Below are positions 7,960 to 13,002 of a DNA stretch of 14,085 bases, one piece after another. The position numbers were made by a program, and so were the translations under genes. The DNA comes from Polyangiaceae bacterium (lineage in GTDB: Bacteria > Myxococcota > Polyangia > Polyangiales > Polyangiaceae): assembly GCA_025936205.1 (NCBI GenBank), contig JAICTU010000228.1, positions 1 to 14,085 of the forward strand, given 5' to 3'. Positions within the stretch are counted from its first letter, which is position 1, and the number at the start of each line of letters is the position of its first letter. The notes below the pieces were generated by a model. It made no database searches. It had not been told where the DNA came from and was given only the letters and a program-made list of their open reading frames with translations.

Positions 7960-8231
7960 CAGCCGCCGGCGATCGCGGGGATGATGCTCAGCTCCGCACC
8001 AGCCTGGAGCGGCGTGTCCAGCCCTTCGAGGAAGCGCACGTCCTCGTCGCCGAGGTACACATTGACGAAGCGGCGGATCCCCTTCTCGTCGAGCAGCCGA
8101 TCCTTCATGCCTGGATGCTTCTGCTCCAGGTTCTCGATCACTGCACGCACAGTGCCGCCCTCGGCGGAAACTTGCTCCTGACCCTTGGTCAAACTGCGCA
8201 GGGGGGTGGGGATTCGAACGGTTACGGCCAT
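7959..8231 (-). CDS. cysO: CysO-type ubiquitin-like sulfur carrier (MoaD/ThiS fold)
   Basis: This 90-residue beta-grasp protein ends in Gly-Gly, the site where an E1 adenylates and a sulfur donor forms the thiocarboxylate. It starts MAVTVRIPTPLRSLTKGQ and carries RRFVNVYLGDEDVRF (53-67), GLDTPLQAGAE and IIPAIAGG. The RFVNxYxxDEDVRF and IPAxAGG elements closely follow M. tuberculosis CysO as I remember it, more than molybdopterin-synthase MoaD. The ATG at 8231 has a strong AAGGAGA five bases upstream. It lies between the E1 gene (64-base gap) and the short E1-like gene (one-base overlap), with cysM and mec further down. The carrier is expected to deliver sulfur to CysM, forming CysO-cysteine. 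A molybdopterin role is less likely, as no moa/moe partner other than the E1 is nearby. Confidence 0.93.
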   Translation of the reverse strand: MAVTVRIPTPLRSLTKGQEQVSAEGGTVRAVIENLEQKHPGMKDRLLDEKGIRRFVNVYLGDEDVRFLEGLDTPLQAGAELSIIPAIAGG

Positions 8232-8236
8232 GACTG

Positions 8237-8243
8237 TCTCCTT
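8237..8243 (-). promoter_or_regulatory. Strong ribosome binding site of cysO
   Basis: AAGGAGA on the minus strand lies five bases before the cysO ATG. It is the best Shine-Dalgarno sequence in this operon, where most other genes rely on overlaps. The strength suggests that the carrier is made in excess over the enzymes, which is an inference. Confidence 0.75.
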
Positions 8244-8295
8244 GCTTGCCTGAGTTGAAGTCTCGAGCGAACTCCATCTGGGGTGCCTGCTTCGG

Positions 8296-9075
8296 CTACG
8301 CCAGGGCGCCCGCCTCTGTCACGTAGCGCCCCTCTTCGATCTCGCGGATGCTCGGTTGGCTGCCACAGAGCGGGCAATCCGAGCGAGGGCTGACGGGCAC
8401 GGGGCGCAACGTGTCCGTCTTGCCATCGAGAGTCCAGAGCTCACTGCGCCGACCACCGGTGCTCAAGCTCCGGAGGCACAGCTCCGCCATCAGTGCGCCC
8501 ACGATACCAACGACCGGCCCCATGACACCGGCCGAGTCGCAGTTGGCTTGCGGCTCACTGGGCACGTCTTCGAACAGGCAGCGGTAACAGGGCTGTCCCC
8601 CAGCTGCCACACTCCACGCCGTTCCGACCCAGCGCAGACCCGCGCCGTGGACCACGGGACGACCTTCGAGATGACAAGCATCGGCGGTCAGAAACTTTGT
8701 AGCGAAATTGTCCGCTCCTTCGATCACCAGGTCGACACCGCGCGCGAGCTCGCGCGCGTTCTCGGGCAAGAAGCGACTGCGCACCAGCTCGATGCGCGTC
8801 CCCGAGCGGCTCGCCAAGGGTCCGAGCGCTCGTTCCGCAGCACTCAACTTGTCCGCGCCGACATCATCCGGGCTGTACAAGATCTGGCGGTGAAGATTGC
8901 CTTCATCCACCTGATCATCGTCACAGAGTTGCAGCACGCCGACGCCGGCGCGCACCAGCGCCAGCGCCGCCGGACAACCCAGCCCTCCCAGTCCGATCAG
9001 CAGGACGCGCCAAGCGGCCGCGGAGTTCTCGGACCGCTCGGGAGAGATCAGGCCCTCATGAGCCAAAGTACTCAT
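8296..9075 (-). CDS. ThiF/MoeB-family E1-like adenylyltransferase for CysO
   Basis: This enzyme is expected to activate the CysO C-terminal glycine with ATP so that sulfur can be added. The 259-residue protein has the ATP loop GLGGLGCP (28-35), acidic DDDQ (52-55), GNLHRQILY with Arg63, Lys76 in ADKLSAAE, and Asp122 in GADNFATKF. Two zinc pairs are visible: CYRC (163-166) and CPLC (234-237). CDSAGVMGPVVGIVGA (179-194) is also typical. There is no rhodanese domain, unlike mycobacterial MoeZ, so sulfur must come from elsewhere. Unusually, the N-terminal RYxRQ arm common to the family is absent: only about 22 unrelated residues precede the first strand, and the frame further up merely shadows cysK. 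The ATG at 9075 overlaps cysK by 20 bases; a TTG at 9066 is possible. Confidence 0.9.
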   Translation of the reverse strand: MSTLAHEGLISPERSENSAAAWRVLLIGLGGLGCPAALALVRAGVGVLQLCDDDQVDEGNLHRQILYSPDDVGADKLSAAERALGPLASRSGTRIELVRSRFLPENARELARGVDLVIEGADNFATKFLTADACHLEGRPVVHGAGLRWVGTAWSVAAGGQPCYRCLFEDVPSEPQANCDSAGVMGPVVGIVGALMAELCLRSLSTGGRRSELWTLDGKTDTLRPVPVSPRSDCPLCGSQPSIREIEEGRYVTEAGALA

Positions 9076-10108
9076 CCAGGCTGAAGTAGCGCTCCCCGGT
9101 GTCCGGCAGCACCACCACCACGTTGCCATCGCTCGGCAACTCGCGCGCCACCGCCGCAGCGACGTGCACCGCTCCACCCGAGCTGATGCCGAGCAATAGA
9201 CCCAGGTTCTGCGCCAGCGCCTGCTTGGCGCGATAAGCGCTTTCGTCGCTCACCGTTCGCACCTCGTGCGGTACGTCGGGCTCGTAGTTGCGCGGCACGA
9301 ACCCCGCCGCCCAGCCCTGAATCTTGGTCGGGCCGCGCTCGCCGCGCGAAATGGTGGCGCAAGACTCCGCCTCCACCGCGATGATGCGGCAGTTGGGCCG
9401 CTGCTCGCGCAAAAGGCGGCCGACGCCGCTGATGGTGCCACCGGTCCCGACCCCGGCGACAAACGCGTCGATGCGCAGGTCGCCCAGTGCGTGCAAGATC
9501 TCCTGCGCCGTCGTGCGGTAGTGCACACGCGGATTCTCCGGATTGTCGAACTGCTGCGGCATGAACGAGTTGGGCTCGCGCGCGGCGATCTCGTGCGCTT
9601 TGGCGATGGCACCTTCCATCTGCGCGTCTTCGTCCGTCAGCACGACCTCCGCGCCGAGGGCTTCGAGCAACGCCCTGCGCTCCAGACTCATGCTGGCCGG
9701 CATGGTCAGGATGCAGCGGTATCCGCGCTGCGCGCAAACCAACGCCAGGCCGATCCCCGTGTTGCCGCTGGTCGGTTCGACGACGACGCCGCCCGGACGC
9801 AGCACGCCTTGGGCCTCCGCCTGCTCGACCATCGCCTTGCTGATGCGATCCTTCACCGAACCAGCAGGGTTGAGGTTTTCGAGTTTACCCCACAATTTCG
9901 CGCCGACCTGCGGCGCTGCAGCAGCTCGCCGAGGCCGCTCCACAGGGCCTCCGAGCAAATCTGGGATGTGGATCAGCGGCGTGTCCCCCACGAGATCGAG
10001 CACGTTCCCGTACACGAGAGGATGATCCGGAAGGGCGGGCTGCGAGTGCCCAGAGCCTGAATTCACTGCGCGGGATGCCGCGCCAGCGGCCGTCGCATCA
10101 GATGACAT
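9056..10108 (-). CDS. cysK: Cysteine synthase CysK (O-acetylserine sulfhydrylase)
   Basis: This PLP enzyme makes cysteine from O-acetylserine and sulfide. The 350-residue product has VGDTPLIHI (40-48), Lys86 in NLNPAGSVKDRIS, PTSGNTGIGLA, QQFDNPENP, GVGTGGTISG and GISSGGAVH, all typical of CysK. About 35 non-conserved residues precede the core, and a Pro/Arg/Ala-rich insert (about 54-68) lies before the KLWGKLE strand. The ATG at 10108 overlaps the regulator gene by 11 bases and has GGAGAG eight bases upstream. Standing directly behind a CymR-like regulator, it may also act as that regulator's partner. It is a second, more classical cysteine synthase beside the CysO-dependent CysM of the same operon. 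Cystathionine beta-synthase is a less likely alternative because no CBS domains or other extensions follow. Confidence 0.93.
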   Translation of the reverse strand: MSSDATAAGAASRAVNSGSGHSQPALPDHPLVYGNVLDLVGDTPLIHIPDLLGGPVERPRRAAAAPQVGAKLWGKLENLNPAGSVKDRISKAMVEQAEAQGVLRPGGVVVEPTSGNTGIGLALVCAQRGYRCILTMPASMSLERRALLEALGAEVVLTDEDAQMEGAIAKAHEIAAREPNSFMPQQFDNPENPRVHYRTTAQEILHALGDLRIDAFVAGVGTGGTISGVGRLLREQRPNCRIIAVEAESCATISRGERGPTKIQGWAAGFVPRNYEPDVPHEVRTVSDESAYRAKQALAQNLGLLLGISSGGAVHVAAAVARELPSDGNVVVVLPDTGERYFSLDEYFGS

Positions 10109-10544
10109 AGGAGTAGCTCTCCGACGTGGAGCGAGGCAGGCCCATGCGCTCTGCTCGAGCACAGATATCCGCCAAGGTCACGTCATCAAAGCAGGCTTCC
10201 ACGCGCTGAGACAGATCGCGAAACACCGCCTCGGTGACCTGCACGACACCGCCCTCGCCCTTTTCCATGCCTTCGCTGAGTAACAGTGGGCCCTCCAGCG
10301 CGCGAATCACATCGCCCAGGCGAATCGTGTAAGCCTCGCCCGCGAGGCTGTATCCGCCTTGCGGACCGCGCTTGGAGCCGACGATTCCCGCTCGTTTCAG
10401 ATCCTGAAAGATCTGTTCGAGGAACCGCGGCGGAATGCCTTGTCGCTCGGCAATGTCCTTGGCCTGCGTGGGCTGGCCAGCGTTAAAATAGGCGATATCA
10501 AACAGGGCGCGCACCGCGTAACGCCCCTTGTTCGAGAGTTTCAC
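10098..10544 (-). CDS. Rrf2-family regulator, CymR-like
   Basis: This is a winged-helix DNA-binding protein of the Rrf2 family, 148 residues. It opens with MKLSNKGRYAVRALFDIAYF, the family signature, followed by the helix-turn-helix at about 26-60 (AKDIAERQGIPPRFLEQIF, then DLKRAGIVGSKRG) and the wing GGYSLAG. LGDVIRALEGPL and DDVTLADI follow. The three clustered cysteines that hold the cluster in IscR and NsrR are missing; only Cys118 and Cys128 exist. This, and the terminal Tyr-Val-Ile, resemble Bacillus CymR, the cysteine-metabolism repressor that acts with CysK. The GTG at 10544 was chosen because it gives the canonical MKLS start; an ATG at 10562 would add HIGTP-type residues and overlap the candidate promoter. 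The stop overlaps cysK. Control of the downstream cysteine operon is inferred. Confidence 0.9.
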   Translation of the reverse strand: MKLSNKGRYAVRALFDIAYFNAGQPTQAKDIAERQGIPPRFLEQIFQDLKRAGIVGSKRGPQGGYSLAGEAYTIRLGDVIRALEGPLLLSEGMEKGEGGVVQVTEAVFRDLSQRVEACFDDVTLADICARAERMGLPRSTSESYSYVI

Positions 10545-10551
10545 GGGGGTA

Positions 10552-10582
10552 CCGATATGCATTCCCACATCGGACTTGTCAA
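10552..10582 (-). promoter_or_regulatory. Candidate promoter and operator of the cysteine operon
   Basis: A perfect -35 TTGACA lies at 10582-10577 on the minus strand. At 17 bases the -10 would be CATATC (10559-10554), a weak match; TATCGG with 19 bases is an alternative. An inverted repeat with half-sites CCGAT and ATCGG, 12 bases apart, covers 10552-10573 and would overlap the -10 box, where a repressor could block polymerase. Transcription would then start only a few bases before the GTG at 10544, so the mRNA may be nearly leaderless. Everything beyond the sequence match is inference. Confidence 0.4.
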
Positions 10583-10620
10583 GAACCCCGGCCGACCATT
10601 CGGCACAAACAAACAACCCT

Positions 10621-10630
10621 CCCGATCGGG
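10621..10630. repeat. 10-bp palindrome CCCGATCGGG upstream of the regulator
   Basis: A perfect palindrome lies about 45 bases upstream of the candidate -35 box of the cysteine operon. Its CCGAT core is the same as the half-site of the inverted repeat at 10552-10573, so the two could be binding sites for one regulator. Short palindromes also occur by chance in GC-rich DNA. Confidence 0.35.
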
Positions 10631-10688
10631 CCCGTCTGACGTTTCACGCATCATGACGGCTCGCTCGGAAGGGGACACGGGGAGGCTC

Positions 10689-10712
10689 GACCCAGGGCAC
10701 ACGACCTGGGTC
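10689..10712. terminator. Hairpin behind the small basic gene, possible terminator
   Basis: GACCCAGG (10689-10696) and CCTGGGTC (10705-10712) form a perfect 8-bp stem with an 8-base loop. It starts 24 bases past the stop of the 57-codon gene on the minus strand and precedes the regulator's control region. No T-run follows on either strand, so a classical intrinsic terminator is not shown; it could be a terminator of the U-less kind or an mRNA-stabilising hairpin. Confidence 0.45.
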
Positions 10713-10735
10713 CGGGGCCCCCGCAGCGGCTGCTC

Positions 10736-10909
10736 TCAGGAGCCGGATTCGGTCGCTGCAGGCTCTGCCGTAGTCGCCTTGGCTTTGCGTGCGAGCGCGT
10801 CTTCCAGCCCGATCCTCAGGCGCTGACGCCGCTTGAGACGCTTGCCTTTGAGGGGGGTGGCCAACCAGACGTGGCGCAGACGAACATTCCAAATCGCTCG
10901 ATTGCTCAT
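10736..10909 (-). CDS. Small basic protein, unknown function (57 aa)
   Basis: I do not recognise this protein. It reads MSNRAIWNVRLRHVWLATPL, then a strongly basic stretch KGKRLKRRQRLR (21-32), a short helix-like GLEDALARKAKA, and an Ala/Thr/Glu-rich tail ending in ESGS. The base-rich middle suggests binding to nucleic acid or the ribosome, but there is no family match I can name. Support comes from its surroundings: a candidate promoter (TTGCGA, 17 bases, TAGGGT) ends 30 bases before the ATG and a perfect hairpin follows the stop. No strong Shine-Dalgarno sequence is seen; GGAG lies 14 bases upstream. It is transcribed towards the cysteine operon but separated from it by the hairpin. It could still be a chance frame. 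Confidence 0.5.
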   Translation of the reverse strand: MSNRAIWNVRLRHVWLATPLKGKRLKRRQRLRIGLEDALARKAKATTAEPAATESGS

Positions 10910-10939
10910 GAAGTTTCCCAGGTCTCCGAACGGGCGGGC

Positions 10940-10968
10940 ACCCTAGGCAAAGTGGAAGGCAATCGCAA
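10940..10968 (-). promoter_or_regulatory. Candidate promoter of the small basic gene
   Basis: On the minus strand TTGCGA (10968-10963) and TAGGGT (10945-10940) are 17 bases apart, with the predicted start about 24 bases before the ATG at 10909. Boxes of the TAGGGT kind are common in GC-rich bacteria. The match is partial (4/6 and 3/6). Confidence 0.33.
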
Positions 10969-11331
10969 GCTGCTCCCGCCCGGTAGTTGCAAATTCTGAT
11001 TGCCTTGCCGCCCGAGCCGGCTCTGAGCCGCGTCGGTTCCGCCGCCTCGGGGGTCGAGGGACGTGCTCGAGGGTGTTCTCCGCGCACGAGCAAGGCCCGT
11101 GTGAGCCTCTCCAGGCCTGCGCGCGGACGCACTGGCACAGGAAGCTGCGAGCATCGTGTGCCGGCTTCGACAGCACGCCGCGCGCAAGGACTCGTTGCAC
11201 GATGCCGCTGCCTCGGGCCAGCCGCTGCGCAGCCGCGAACGCGCGTGCGCAGCTGCGCGAGCGCGAGACCGGCATCATGACTTCGCGAACGCGCTCGAGG
11301 CAACACGTCGTCCGTGTGATACGTGCTCGAG
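10969..11331. other. Intergenic stretch with no recognisable gene
   Basis: Between the candidate promoter of the small gene and the inverted repeat before fabI there is a stretch of more than 350 bases. Open frames exist on both strands, but their translations are Arg/Ala/Ser/Cys-rich, show no conserved motif, and lack ribosome binding sites. It could hold control regions for the two divergent genes, an RNA that cannot be recognised by eye, or remnants of a decayed gene. Confidence 0.5.
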
Positions 11332-11349
11332 CTCGCTCATCTGAGCGAG
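11332..11349. repeat. 18-bp perfect inverted repeat upstream of fabI
   Basis: CTCGCTCA and TGAGCGAG are separated by only TC, about 50 bases before the fabI ATG. Such a near-continuous palindrome suits a dimeric DNA-binding protein better than an RNA hairpin. It is placed where a fatty-acid regulator would act, but no such regulator is in the window. Confidence 0.45.
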
Positions 11350-11400
11350 GGTCGAAATGCTCTTGCGTGTCTTCTCGGACTGCGCTGATCATCCCGCCCC

Positions 11401-12306
11401 ATGATTTCAGTGGACCTCAGAGGTCGCCGAGCTCTCGTCGCGGGGGTCGCCGATGACGTTGGCTTCGGTTTTGCCATCGCGCGAGCCTTGGCGGATGCCG
11501 GAGCATCCGTGTGTCTGGCTTGTTGGCCTCCGGCGCTGGGAATCTTCGAGACGCTGTTGCGGCGTGGAAAGCTCGATGCATCGCGGCGTCTGAGCGATGG
11601 CCGTGAGCTGCAGTTCGAGCGCATCTATGCACTCGACGCCGCGTACGACACCATGGACGACGTACCCAGCGATATACGCGAGAATCGCCGCTACGCAGGC
11701 CGCGGTGACTTCACGATCGGTGGGCTCGCTCAGCGCATGAAGGAAGAGTTCGTGGCGCCACAGCTGGACATCTTGGTCCACTGCCTCGCCAACGGACCCG
11801 AAGTGCACAAGCCGCTGCTGGAGACCAGCCGCCAAGGCTATCTGGCAGCCGTTAGCGTGAGCTCGTATTCGCTCGTCTCGATGGTGCGCAGCTTCGCTCC
11901 GCTGATGCCACGCGGAGGCTCGGTGCTGTCGCTGACCTATCTCGCGGCCGAACGCGTGATACCGGGTTATGGTGGCGGCATGTCGTCGGCCAAGGCCGCC
12001 ATGGAGGCCGACACGCGCTACCTCGCGTTTCAGGCCGGCAGAAAGTTCGGTCTGCGCGTGAACACGATCTCGGCGGGCCCGGTCGCCACGCGCGCCGCCA
12101 GCGTCACCGGCGTGATCAACGAAATCGTCGACTACTACGCCGCCAACGCGCCGCTGCCCGAGCAACTCACCACCAGTGAAGTGGCGTCCGTTGCCGCGTT
12201 CCTGGCTAGCCCACTGGCTTCAGCCGTGACCGGCACCACCCTTTACGTGGACAAAGGCTTCCACGCGATGGGCAAAGCTCTGGGCGATAGCAAAGATCAC
12301 CTCTGA
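11401..12306 (+). CDS. fabI: Enoyl-[acyl-carrier-protein] reductase FabI, plant/apicomplexan type
   Basis: FabI reduces enoyl-ACP with NADH in the last step of fatty-acid elongation; it is a short-chain dehydrogenase-type Rossmann protein of the cytoplasm. The 301-residue product has the nucleotide-binding start ALVAGVADDVGFGFAIARAL (11-30), HCLANGPEVHKPLLETS (127-143), then Tyr180, Tyr190 and Lys198 in SLTYLAAE and PGYGGGMSSAKAAMEAD. The Tyr-x9-Tyr-x7-Lys spacing, the long segment IYALDAAYDTMDDVPSDI with NRRYAG, and IPGYGGGMSSAKAA match plant, Plasmodium and chlamydial enzymes, not the shorter E. coli type (about 262 residues). It ends LYVDKGFHAMG plus a short tail. The ATG at 11401 has no clear ribosome binding site; GTG at 11410 is an alternative. 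It is alone on the plus strand, divergent from the small basic gene. Confidence 0.95.
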   Translation: MISVDLRGRRALVAGVADDVGFGFAIARALADAGASVCLACWPPALGIFETLLRRGKLDASRRLSDGRELQFERIYALDAAYDTMDDVPSDIRENRRYAGRGDFTIGGLAQRMKEEFVAPQLDILVHCLANGPEVHKPLLETSRQGYLAAVSVSSYSLVSMVRSFAPLMPRGGSVLSLTYLAAERVIPGYGGGMSSAKAAMEADTRYLAFQAGRKFGLRVNTISAGPVATRAASVTGVINEIVDYYAANAPLPEQLTTSEVASVAAFLASPLASAVTGTTLYVDKGFHAMGKALGDSKDHL

Positions 12307-12307
12307 C

Positions 12308-12357
12308 GATTTCATACTGCCCTTCGGCAGATGATTTCATACTGCCCTTCGGCAGAT
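12308..12357. repeat. Perfect 25-bp tandem duplication carrying a hairpin
   Basis: Two identical 25-base units lie head to tail, starting two bases after the fabI stop. Each holds the hairpin CTGCC-CTTC-GGCAG (5-bp stem, 4-base loop) preceded by GATTTCATA. No T-run follows. The place behind fabI suggests a doubled, U-less terminator or a 3' stabilising structure; the perfect identity suggests recent duplication. Confidence 0.85.
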
Positions 12358-12489
12358 GACGAGGGGAGCCCCGATGCGCCGCCGGGCGCGCCGCAGGGCA
12401 GGCCCGGCCCTGAATCAGATCGCGCGGTAGGGGCCGCCGCTGTCCGGGGCCAGGATGCAGCCCACCGACGTCCCGCTAGCAAAGGTCGT
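12358..12489. other. Intergenic stretch between the fabI repeat and the tRNA promoter
   Basis: This GC-rich stretch has no gene I can support. It contains several short G/C-rich inverted segments (for example GCCGGGCGCGCC and GGGCAGGCCCGGCCC) that could form RNA hairpins. A minus-strand frame entering from inside the tRNA ends at 12415 but has no family match. Confidence 0.4.
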
Positions 12490-12517
12490 TTGCTCGCGCT
12501 GGAGACACGTGTATATT
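12490..12517 (+). promoter_or_regulatory. Candidate promoter of tRNA-Pro
   Basis: TTGCTC (12490-12495) and TATATT (12512-12517) are 16 bases apart, and the predicted start falls about 6-8 bases before the tRNA. The -10 box matches 5 of 6 consensus bases and stands out as A/T-rich in this GC-rich region. Confidence 0.55.
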
Positions 12518-12530
12518 CCCCGCACCACCT

Positions 12531-12604
12531 CGGGGTGTACCTCAACTTGGTAGAGGGCCTGCTTTGGGTGCAGGACGTTGTGCGTTCAAATCGCACCACC
12601 CCGA
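12531..12604 (+). tRNA. tRNA-Pro (anticodon UGG)
   Basis: A full cloverleaf folds without mismatch. The acceptor stem is CGGGGTG (12531-12537) with CACCCCG (12597-12603). The D stem is CCTC/GAGG with a loop containing GG, and the anticodon stem is CCTGC/GCAGG with loop TTTGGGT. The variable loop has five bases. The T stem is GTGCG/CGCAC with loop TTCAAAT, and the discriminator base is A at 12604. The anticodon TGG (12565-12567) reads CCA and, by wobble, other proline codons. The 3' CCA is not encoded (the next bases are CGA), so it must be added by CCA-transferase. It stands alone, with its own promoter, between fabI and the lipoprotein gene. Confidence 0.96.
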
Positions 12605-12666
12605 CGATTTACCTCCGGCTTGACGGCAGTCATCATTCCGGGCGCTCTCGTCATTCCCGGGCTCTA

Positions 12667-13002
12667 TTACTCCGGAATTTTGCGCAGCTCCACGTCCAGC
12701 GCGATCGGCTTGCGATCCGAGACGACCAGGCGATCCCACGAAAAATACCCCACCTTTTCCACGCTGATGCGGTGTTCGCCCTCGGGTAGCCGCACCCCGC
12801 GTGCGGCCACCACGCCGAGGAAGCCGACGAACTGCTCGTCGATGTAGACGCTCGCGTCGCGTGGCGTCTCGGCAGCGCGTGCCAGGCTCAGGTGCACGGC
12901 CGCGCGCTGAGCCTGACAGCCGTGCAGGAGCGCGCCCACGAGCAGCAGTGCCGGCGCGGCTCGCCGCTGAAGCCAACGCGCGGGGTGCTCGCCCGTGCTC
13001 AT
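12667..13002 (-). CDS. Small PEGA-domain lipoprotein
   Basis: The 111-residue product begins with an Arg-rich segment, a hydrophobic stretch [13 protein letters not shown] and Cys29, a lipoprotein signal; the -2 His in LLHGC is unusual. The mature part has the PEGA pattern: [15 protein letters not shown] (49-63), then [23 protein letters not shown] (quoted in part: [15 protein letters not shown]), as in domains that display short surface-layer-like repeats. PEGA domains are frequent in myxobacterial envelope proteins, but their role is mostly unknown. The ATG at 13002 overlaps the guaA stop as ATGA. An in-frame ATG two codons upstream is also possible. The coupling to guaA probably reflects genome compaction and not shared function. 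Its stop is convergent to the tRNA. Confidence 0.78.
   Translation of the reverse strand: MSTGEHPARWLQRRAAPALLLVGALLHGCQAQRAAVHLSLARAAETPRDASVYIDEQFVGFLGVVAARGVRLPEGEHRISVEKVGYFSWDRLVVSDRKPIALDVELRKIPE

Noticed and set aside
8232..8295. Riboswitch or separate promoter in the 64-base gap before cysO
   Set aside because: The only inverted segment found is GAGTT/AACTC with a 13-base loop, too weak to call; a strong ribosome binding site explains the gap well enough.
10098..10544. Regulator as an IscR-type Fe-S sensor
   Set aside because: The three closely spaced cysteines that bind the cluster are absent; only two distant cysteines exist near the C-terminus.
10943..11392. 149-codon minus-strand frame between the small gene and fabI
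   Set aside because: The translation is rich in Arg, Cys and Ser with no recognisable motif or ribosome binding site, and several frames on both strands look alike here.
12415..12528. 37-codon minus-strand frame with a GTG start next to the tRNA
   Set aside because: The composition looks protein-like, but it is short, has no ribosome binding site that I can see, and the same DNA is better explained as the tRNA promoter region.
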